This document shows positions 1 through 5,161 of a stretch of DNA of 5,161 nt, one piece after another. The stretch is from Deltaproteobacteria bacterium (lineage in GTDB: Bacteria > Desulfobacterota_B > Binatia > Binatales > Binataceae). The stretch spans positions 1 to 5,161 of the forward strand of contig JAKAVX010000241.1 of assembly GCA_021827465.1 (NCBI GenBank), written 5' to 3'. Each line of letters starts with the position of its first letter. Positions within the stretch are counted from its first letter, which is position 1. The translations under genes were made by a program, and so were the position numbers. The notes beneath the pieces are model-generated. The model saw only the letters and a program-made list of their open reading frames with translations, made no database searches and was not told the origin of the DNA.

Positions 1-75
1 CATCGAGGGCATGCTCGACCGAACCCGTAAAGCGCGGCAAATCCGCGTGCATGAGCCCTCCCCTGGCCACCATAA

Positions 76-94
76 TGCACCACTTTGCACCACT
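76..94. repeat. Short tandem repeat TGCACCACT x2
   Basis: TGCACCACT occurs at 76-84 and again at 86-94, separated by a single T, giving a 10-bp period. This is about one helical turn, so both copies would face the same side of the DNA. The function is unknown. The copies are short enough that chance is possible. Confidence 0.5.
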
Positions 95-138
95 ATACGC
101 CCGGGGAGGGGCCAGCGCAAGGGTGGCTGTGGATTCCG

Positions 139-202
139 GAGGCTACGCGATCGGAGTGAAGTCTACGCGACTGTTGCCAAGTCGGTGCGACTCAAAGCGG
201 CG
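139..202. repeat. Degenerate direct repeats at exact 20-bp spacing
   Basis: The pattern AAGTCnnnGCGACT occurs at 159-172 and 179-192, exactly 20 bp apart. A weaker third copy, matching about 10 of 14 positions, lies 20 bp earlier at 139-152 (GAGGCTACGCGATC). Seen another way, CTACGCGA is repeated at 143 and 163, and TGCGAC follows at 186. Regular arrays of roughly 20-bp sites just outside genes are typical of transposase-bound ends in the Tn7/Tn5053 group and of some operators. The sequence does not tell which, and the array may be fortuitous. Confidence 0.4.
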
Positions 203-236
203 GGGCCACCTGCCCCCGGCCCGTATTGTTTGGGGA

Positions 237-1998
237 ATGGCGGGGAAGGCTCGGCGGCGAGGTGACTTCAGGGTAGCGGCTTTTCCGAGCGACGGGCTGT
301 ACCGGATGGATTGGGTCGGCCCGCTCCAGATTTTGGAAAACAACTGCGGTGTTTCCCGTGCAGTTCTCTCGGGTGCGCGATGACGTGGGCAAAGTCGCGG
401 ACGACGAGGCCATCTTCGAGCCCAAGAAGAGTGTCGCCAAAGTCGCTTTCGGCTATGCGCCGATTCTGCAACCCGGCACGGTGTGGAAGGACGGGGTCTC
501 CCGAACCCGGTGGCCGTTCAATCAAATTATTGTCAAGGCTGACGTCGCCTCGCAATCCGTGATCATCGGCGTGTATGGTAAGCACCATCTGGACGGCGAG
601 AAACGGTACTTTCTCCCACCTGGATAGTTCAAAATCGATGGCCGAGCGGCCGGGGGCCGGATGGCAATATTTCAAGGAACCGTAGGTGGCGAACGCATCA
701 CGCTGATCGTTCCATGCACGGAGATATTCCGTTTCTACTATCGCCACTCGACGCGCCTTGCGTCTCGGATTCTGCGCGGCACCTTGGCGAGCGCGCCCCA
801 CTGGATCTACGATGCGTCTTCCTCATGGGTTGACACGGACGGATCGGCTCGCATCGAGCTGTCGGTTACGAAGGACGTCATAGACGCCTATACCGCGGCA
901 CACTTTTTGCTGGACCCAATCGATTTTAAACGGGCGACTACAATTGTGACGAAAGCGGCACTCGCGCAGCGTGGAACGCTTCCTCTTGACGTACTGCCAC
1001 CCTTCAACGGCCGGTGGCGTCTGCGCGCGAGGGGCAAGTGGCTGGCCTATGGGTATTCACGGCCATTCCTTGTGTTCGCGTTGGTCCGTTGCAACGCAGC
1101 TGTACCCTTCAAAGAGCTGTCGGTTTACGGTGGGACAACGTATGGCAACTGGCACGCGCCCGGCGAGCGGCAGGAGCATTCATCGGAGCCTACTCCCTGC
1201 CGACGCGTCATCGCGCCGGCCGGCGTAACGGTTGTGCTCCCAGGGGATCCCGATGTGCGCGGCCGGCGTGTTCGTCTGCCAACACTCGACACTGATAGAC
1301 GTTATCCTGAAGTCCTGATTCACCAAGTAACCCAACGGCGAAAACGCCGCAAGACTGCTTCGGGCACCCACGGAAAGTTCACGGATGTCCCGACGGCCGC
1401 AAAGCGCGTTGCCGTTTCGGATACTAGGATGGCGGAAGGGTCGGATTCGGGAACGTTTGCGCTCACTGGCGGCCATGTGCGAGAACCCCGTGAAGGTCGG
1501 GACCACCCCGATCTCTTGCAACGCACGCTCGATATACTACCGATGATCGCGTTTGCCTGCGGCTTCGATTGCCGCCTGAGGCAGCGTGTTATCGACTTCT
1601 CGGAGGTCTACGAGGGGCCGCCGCCGGCCTGGGCTTCTTTAGGCAAGGGCACCAACGCGTTCCGATCGCTACACCTTGCCTCCGTACAGCCCAATGGTTT
1701 GTATGCGCTGGTTGTGGACGTTCAGCGCAAACCGGGAACGAGCGAACAGATTCGCACACTTATTGCGTGCTCGACGTCGTTCGAAGAGTTGGGCGATCAT
1801 CGGGTCACGGTTCTGCTTCGCCGCATCCCCATCTATCAGGGGCACTTGCACGACCTCGATGGCGTCCGCCAGCCTCAAGATGTTCGATTATCGGGGACGA
1901 ATCATCTTGATAGCGACACGTCGGAGCGATTCCGGGCGCACATCCTTAGTAAACTCGTCGGCCTCATCGATGAAATAGATGTGTCGGCCTTGAAATAA
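237..1998 (+). pseudogene. Broken gene for a large mobile-element-type protein (TnsE-like C-terminus?)
   Basis: Three consecutive readings appear to be pieces of one protein of about 585 residues. The first starts at ATG 237 and gives LYRMDWVGPLQILENN before its frame is lost. The second takes over near 345-352 in the +1 frame and reads VFPVQFSRVRDD and FGYAPILQPGTVWKDG to the TAG at 625-627. The third resumes in the same frame directly after the TAG with FKIDGRAAGG and continues to the TAA at 1996-1998. Two lesions would explain this: a 1-base insertion (or 2-base deletion) near 350, and an amber codon that is one C-to-T change from CAG. The first ATG after the stop (661) lacks a good ribosome binding site. 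The C-terminal region vaguely recalls TnsE proteins of Tn7-like transposons, which direct transposition to replicating DNA. That family call is an inference from memory. Real reassignment of TAG, or separate small genes, are less likely alternatives. Confidence 0.55.
661..1998 (+). CDS. Longest intact reading of the broken gene, 445-residue hypothetical protein
   Basis: This is the unbroken 3' part of the pseudogene entry and is what an automatic caller would report. The protein is soluble-looking, with no signal peptide or membrane segment. Residues about 3-27 hold a conserved-looking stretch, FQGTVGG then LIVPCTEIFRFYY. A middle region (about 225-275) is basic and polar (QRRKRRKTASGTHGK), suggesting nucleic-acid contact. 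The C-terminal domain (about 290-435) contains YALVVDVQRKP (codon 351 at 1711) followed by a Leu-rich LLRRI segment, an arrangement faintly like the TnsE C-terminal domain. ATG 661 was chosen only because it is the first ATG after the TAG at 625. It has no clear Shine-Dalgarno, and reading continues upstream in the same frame, so it is probably an internal methionine. The function is not assigned. Confidence 0.5.
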   Translation: MAIFQGTVGGERITLIVPCTEIFRFYYRHSTRLASRILRGTLASAPHWIYDASSSWVDTDGSARIELSVTKDVIDAYTAAHFLLDPIDFKRATTIVTKAALAQRGTLPLDVLPPFNGRWRLRARGKWLAYGYSRPFLVFALVRCNAAVPFKELSVYGGTTYGNWHAPGERQEHSSEPTPCRRVIAPAGVTVVLPGDPDVRGRRVRLPTLDTDRRYPEVLIHQVTQRRKRRKTASGTHGKFTDVPTAAKRVAVSDTRMAEGSDSGTFALTGGHVREPREGRDHPDLLQRTLDILPMIAFACGFDCRLRQRVIDFSEVYEGPPPAWASLGKGTNAFRSLHLASVQPNGLYALVVDVQRKPGTSEQIRTLIACSTSFEELGDHRVTVLLRRIPIYQGHLHDLDGVRQPQDVRLSGTNHLDSDTSERFRAHILSKLVGLIDEIDVSALK

Positions 1999-2138
1999 AC
2001 GGCCGGGAGTTTCCAAAACTCGTCCAGGCGTCTCTCTTAACCCAATGAGCCAGATCATAGCGCGATGATTAGTCCGCCGTACTCCCGGGCTCCGAAGCGA
2101 GGAATCAGGCTCATCGACGAGCAAGATTGTGCTTCCGG

Positions 2139-2144
2139 TATGAT
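2139..2144 (+). promoter_or_regulatory. Possible -10 box (TATGAT) for the nurA-herA pair
   Basis: TATGAT lies about 36 bp before the GTG start and differs from the consensus TATAAT by one base. It is flanked on both sides by CCGG. No good -35 hexamer is found 16-18 bp upstream (around 2115-2121, CGACGAG), so the promoter may be weak, activator-dependent or not real. Confidence 0.3.
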
Positions 2145-2148
2145 CCGG

Positions 2149-2161
2149 CGGTGCTCCACCG
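2149..2161 (+). other. Small hairpin before the nurA-like start
   Basis: CGGTG (2149-2153) and CACCG (2157-2161) can pair around a 3-base CTC loop, leaving 8 bases before the ribosome binding site. If the -10 box at 2139 is used, this hairpin would sit at the very 5' end of the message. There is no U-tract, so it is not a terminator. It may be chance. Confidence 0.25.
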
Positions 2162-2169
2162 ACGGTTCT

Positions 2170-2174
2170 GGAGG
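2170..2174 (+). promoter_or_regulatory. Ribosome binding site GGAGG deciding the GTG start at 2180
   Basis: GGAGG is a near-perfect Shine-Dalgarno with 5 bases to the GTG at 2180. It supports that GTG as the start of the nurA-like gene over any later ATG. Confidence 0.7.
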
Positions 2175-2179
2175 CGCTA

Positions 2180-3256
2180 GTGAGCGATAGCGAAGACGGC
2201 CCTACCTTTGAGCAGTTCCTGGGAACTGCTGAGTGGTCCCATTTTGAGCAGTATCTTGAGACAACTCAAAGTGTCTTGCGCGCTGAAATACAAAAAAGCG
2301 TTTCCGCCGAGCGTGAAATTCGTGCAAAGCTTCGGAAACGCATAGAGCAAAGGCATCGCGATCGTCTTCATACGGTGACGGATGCCAGTCTGAACGCCGC
2401 GAAAACCATCCTTGCCAGCGATACAGTGTCTATTGATGGAACGCATGCTCACGTCTCGATGCTAAGCGGACTTCGAGGGCAGCTCGGAGTTGTCGCGATT
2501 CGCTACAGTGGCGAGATGACAAGCTACGTTACCTACGTGACCGAAGTGACGTACTCCGATTTCGATCCTAACGCAGATATTGAAGAAGTCGTAGCACGAC
2601 GTAGCAAGGACGATTTTGCCGTCAGCGAGTTGGTTGTCAGAGCGATGCTCGCTTACAATGAACGCCTACGCGCTCTAGAGCAGCCGCAAAAGTGGTGCAT
2701 CCTGCAAGGCGAGCTGTTCCCTTTCGAACTGCGCTCAGGCCTCGGAAAGCTGCGAGGGCTCGATGTCGCGCTCGAGCTATTTCGAAAGATCGCAGATCGT
2801 AAGACCATCGGCGCCGTTGTGTCGGACACGTCCAGCCCAGACATAAACTACGGCTTTGCGCTCGAAGCTCGCGAATATTTTAGAATCGCGGACCTGAAGT
2901 TCGAGTACGACAAGTGGCTTGAAGGTGGCGCGAAATTCAATCCTGACGACAAAGCAAAGTTCGCGAAGTTCGCTGATGAGATTGGCCGCAAAATCATCAA
3001 AGGTGTCTACCGCGTCGGGCAACGTCCATTCATTTTCTATGCCCACGAGGATACGTTCGACGACTTTGCCGCAATCATTCTTGCGGACTCCCTCCACATT
3101 CCCGAACGGGGATTCCCCCTCCTCATCGACTACGCGGACAGTGTTTGCGCTTCTCTATTTAGGGCAAGTGACTTTGAGCGGCGCGTCAACTTCGAGCTCG
3201 CCTTGGAAGGTGATCTGTTGTCTGAACTTTCGGAAAGAGCGAACCGAGCGAGGTAA
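2180..3256 (+). CDS. nurA: NurA-domain nuclease, partner of HerA
   Basis: The 358-residue product is predicted to be a cytoplasmic NurA-fold (RNase H-like) DNA nuclease working with the HerA ATPase encoded next. NurA dimers classically dock on a HerA hexamer and degrade DNA that it translocates. The N-terminal 65 residues are charged and probably helical (many Glu/Arg/Lys). VSIDGTHAHV (D86) matches the NurA metal-binding 'DGS' motif. E150 sits in the following helix. ILQGELFP (174-181) occupies the place of the second 'DG.L' motif but has Q176 where Asp is usual, with E178 nearby. IGAVVSDTSS (210-219) fits the next strand, lacking the usual Lys. FPLLIDYAD (312-320) fits the C-terminal strand with D317/D320. 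The GTG start is supported by GGAGG 5 bases upstream. The gap to the ATPase gene is only 6 bases, implying one operon. The assignment rests on motif order plus context. The altered residues could mean a divergent active site or changed activity. Confidence 0.75.
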   Translation: MSDSEDGPTFEQFLGTAEWSHFEQYLETTQSVLRAEIQKSVSAEREIRAKLRKRIEQRHRDRLHTVTDASLNAAKTILASDTVSIDGTHAHVSMLSGLRGQLGVVAIRYSGEMTSYVTYVTEVTYSDFDPNADIEEVVARRSKDDFAVSELVVRAMLAYNERLRALEQPQKWCILQGELFPFELRSGLGKLRGLDVALELFRKIADRKTIGAVVSDTSSPDINYGFALEAREYFRIADLKFEYDKWLEGGAKFNPDDKAKFAKFADEIGRKIIKGVYRVGQRPFIFYAHEDTFDDFAAIILADSLHIPERGFPLLIDYADSVCASLFRASDFERRVNFELALEGDLLSELSERANRAR

Positions 3257-3262
3257 GGTCAT

Positions 3263-5161
3263 ATGTCGAGAAAGCGTGCGCAACGGCGGAACCAGCGGCT
3301 TAGACCGCAGGATCGTGCTGGCATTGCGGTCGAGAAAAGTCCGAAAAGCGACCTCCGTGGTGAGAGCAATGGAGCGCCCCCTCATGCCGTCGTGAACCCG
3401 CAGTTGCCTCCAGTCCCGTCGTCTCTAGTGGGGTTTGTGAACTTTGACGGTCGATCTGGCGACGGCAACGTTTCGGAGGTTGTGGTCGACGCTCCATACA
3501 TAGAATCGTTCCGGCGCGGCCGTTACGTGGAGATAGACAACCATGGTAGACGAGTGCGATATCTCGGCAGGATCGTAGAGGGCCCCTACTATTCGCCGGA
3601 CTTCGTGGGCATCGATTCCTCTATTGCGCGCGTTGCTATCCAGAAGGCAGCGTCGATCTCAATGATGCCAGACTATCACGCATACGCAAGTGTTGAAGTT
3701 CTTGGAGAGATTCAAGGAGACGCCCTTCTCGGCCTGACGACTCGACCACTTCCGAAAAGTCGCGTAAACTCTGTCGACGGTTCCCAACTCACTTCTTTAC
3801 TTCGTATAGATGGCGACGCACATCTCGGAAGATTGGATGGATACGATAATATCGAAGTGTCGATGCGAAGCGACGCGAAGAACGTATTACCGCGAAACGT
3901 CGGCATCTTTGGCACTGTCGGTTCGGGCAAGACCAATACTTCGCAAGTCCTAATTGAACAGCTTTGCGAAGCAGACTGGGCTGTGGTGGTGCTCGATGTG
4001 GAAGGCGAGTACACCCAGATGAATCAAAAATCGACGGAACTACTGGAGAGGTTGAAAGCCGTGGGCAAGGCGCCCGCTGGCCTAAGAGATTTCCAAGTTC
4101 TCCACCCGATTGGATCTGAGCCGGATGATGATGATAAGAAGTCTTCCCGGCCATTTGCCGTAAATTTTGGTGGCCTGCCAGCGTCAATGATTGCGGAACT
4201 TGTGGGCATGAATGACGCGCAGCAGGAGCGCTTTTTCCAGCTCTACGACGCCTGCGCGCGAGAGAACTTGTTCGGGCCAGCGAAATATGTGCCCAAAGCC
4301 GCCGCTCCGAAGCGAGCCGGGACACGCGGTCAACCGAAGAAAGGGCTTCTCGGTCCAACGGGGAGCAAGGACAGGAAAAGCAAGGGCGGTCCCAACGATG
4401 ATGGGGAGGCTCCAAGGGTTCCGAATGCGGATGATGCGCTCGCCGAACTCGAACTAGTGGACGAAGAGATGACCAAGGCCAACGTAACGCTGCAGCAGTT
4501 GATGACGAAACTGCTTCGTTGGTTGTCAGATAGACATGATGATCTCGGCCATGAGATTAGCGGTGCGTCGCTAATGTCGTGGAATAAGGTAAAATCGCAA
4601 CTCCGTGGGATTCATCGCCTCGGCATTTTTGATGCAAAGGCAAAGGGGCTGGACGTCTCGCAGATACTTCACGGAGGGCGAGCTACGGTGATCAACCTCT
4701 CCGACTCGTCGGACCCTCGCGTAAATAATCTCGTTATTGCGGATGTGCTGCGAGGCGTCTTTGAGTTCAAGAAAGCCCACCCCTCGCCTAAGGTTATGAT
4801 AGTTATTGAGGAAGCGCACACGTTTGTGTCGCGCGACAACGTCAGGCAAATGCAGGCCACAATGGACAAGTTGCGCGAGATCGCGCGGCGAGGTCGTAAG
4901 CGTTGGCTCGGCCTGACGTTCATTTCCCAACAGCCATCGCATCTGCCAGCCGAGCTATTTGAATTGTGTAACACACTCTTTGTTCACGAAACAAACGGCC
5001 GAAGGAACGTCGACGCCTTGAAAAGCACCGCCGGCACCATCAACGAGGGCGTTTGGAAGGACATCAGCGTAATGGGGCAGGGCCGATGCGTTGTCGTTAG
5101 CCCCCAATATCGGCATCCCGTCGTGGTGCAAATAGATCCCTGCGTCTCAAAACGCAAACTA
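3263..5161 (+). CDS. herA: HerA-family hexameric DNA translocase/ATPase, 3'-partial
   Basis: The gene encodes at least 633 residues and is open at the window edge. The product is predicted to be a HerA (FtsK/HerA superfamily, DUF87-type) ring ATPase that pumps double-stranded DNA for the NurA-like nuclease. Residues 1-52 are a basic, Pro-rich, probably disordered tail. About 55-165 form a beta-rich HAS-barrel-like region (LVGFVNFDG onward). Walker A is GTVGSGKT (217-224, K223). DVEGEY (245-250) is the HerA signature after the next strand. Walker B is VMIVIEEAH (511-519). LREIARRGRK (537-546) holds the arginine-finger region, and FISQQP (553-558) the sensor glutamine. The ending GRCVVVSP then HPVVVQIDP resembles the usual HerA tail, so little is missing. 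Odd features are a Lys/Gly/Pro/Asp-rich insert at about 341-395 and an acidic DDDDK run at 288-292. ATG 3263 follows GAGG (3250-3253) at 9 bases and lies 6 bases after the nuclease stop, so translation is probably coupled. Confidence 0.92.
   Translation, partial: MSRKRAQRRNQRLRPQDRAGIAVEKSPKSDLRGESNGAPPHAVVNPQLPPVPSSLVGFVNFDGRSGDGNVSEVVVDAPYIESFRRGRYVEIDNHGRRVRYLGRIVEGPYYSPDFVGIDSSIARVAIQKAASISMMPDYHAYASVEVLGEIQGDALLGLTTRPLPKSRVNSVDGSQLTSLLRIDGDAHLGRLDGYDNIEVSMRSDAKNVLPRNVGIFGTVGSGKTNTSQVLIEQLCEADWAVVVLDVEGEYTQMNQKSTELLERLKAVGKAPAGLRDFQVLHPIGSEPDDDDKKSSRPFAVNFGGLPASMIAELVGMNDAQQERFFQLYDACARENLFGPAKYVPKAAAPKRAGTRGQPKKGLLGPTGSKDRKSKGGPNDDGEAPRVPNADDALAELELVDEEMTKANVTLQQLMTKLLRWLSDRHDDLGHEISGASLMSWNKVKSQLRGIHRLGIFDAKAKGLDVSQILHGGRATVINLSDSSDPRVNNLVIADVLRGVFEFKKAHPSPKVMIVIEEAHTFVSRDNVRQMQATMDKLREIARRGRKRWLGLTFISQQPSHLPAELFELCNTLFVHETNGRRNVDALKSTAGTINEGVWKDISVMGQGRCVVVSPQYRHPVVVQIDPCVSKRKL

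Larger units (their letters stand above)
1..236. other. Unassigned upstream stretch, no supported gene
   Basis: No convincing gene is visible here. Open frames exist on both strands, but their translations are rich in Arg, Gly and Pro, have no recognisable motif, and look like by-products of high GC content. A frame entering from the left edge and open to about 265 could be the tail of an upstream gene, but nothing in it supports that. The stretch does contain short direct repeats at 76-94 and 139-192, and a GC-rich 8-bp inverted repeat (CCCTCCCC at 56-63, GGGGAGGG at 103-110). These fit a regulatory or recombinase-binding region better than coding sequence. Confidence 0.5.

Noticed and set aside
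661..663. ATG 661 as the true start of a complete 445-residue gene
   Set aside because: There is no convincing ribosome binding site, and coherent protein sequence continues upstream in the same frame both before and after the TAG. It is kept only as the longest clean reading.
268..801. Minus-strand open frame of 177 codons
   Set aside because: It is antisense to the more protein-like + strand readings, has no recognisable domain, and spans both lesions of the broken gene. It looks like a GC-driven shadow.
2007..2021. GAGTTT-CCA-AAACTC hairpin just after the stop at 1998, considered as a terminator
   Set aside because: The stem is only 6 bp, is AT-rich apart from its base, and has no following T-run. 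It is too weak to call a terminator.
1888..2124. Minus-strand reading with FIDEADEFTKD, resembling an AAA+ Walker B
   Set aside because: It is only 78 codons, has no Walker A or other ATPase motif, and overlaps the C-terminus of the + strand reading, which continues to its own stop. The match is most likely chance on the antisense strand.
2919..3395. Plus-strand frame of 158 codons overlapping the nurA/herA junction
   Set aside because: It overlaps the ends of two well-supported genes, is Ser/Arg-rich, and has no Shine-Dalgarno or motif.
3789..4415. Minus-strand open frame of 208 codons
   Set aside because: It lies wholly opposite the HerA Walker A region and insert. Its translation is Ser/Arg/Pro-rich with no motif, so it is a shadow of the real gene.

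Overview
The window is a GC-rich bacterial segment. Composition and codon use suggest a proteobacterium, but no marker gene fixes the lineage. It looks like an accessory (horizontally mobile) region. All genes supported here lie on the + strand.

Layout. Positions 1-236 hold no gene I can support, but do hold two sets of short direct repeats, one with exact 20-bp spacing. Positions 237-1998 carry a large protein family reading that appears broken. It opens in one frame at 237, changes frame near 345-352, and is cut by an in-frame TAG at 625-627. It then runs unbroken from 628 to the TAA at 1996-1998, and the longest clean ATG reading there is 661-1998. The C-terminal third faintly resembles the C-terminal domain of Tn7-type TnsE target-selection proteins; this is an inference, not a firm assignment. 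Positions 1999-2179 are intergenic and hold a possible -10 box, a small 5' UTR hairpin and a good ribosome binding site.

Positions 2180-3256 encode a 358-residue protein with NurA-nuclease features. After only 6 bases, 3263-5161 encodes a HerA-family hexameric ATPase/translocase with clear Walker A, Walker B and arginine-finger regions. That gene is still open at the window edge, probably close to its natural end.

The two downstream genes form a tight nurA-herA pair. In archaea and some bacteria, HerA pumps DNA through a hexameric ring while a NurA dimer cuts it, giving DNA end resection. In bacterial accessory regions, HerA ATPases paired with nuclease or other effector partners are known as anti-phage defence modules. 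The likeliest reading is therefore a DNA-processing or phage-defence module sitting beside the decayed remains of a mobile-element gene. The NurA-like partner departs from the usual active-site pattern, and the HerA has an unusual low-complexity insert.
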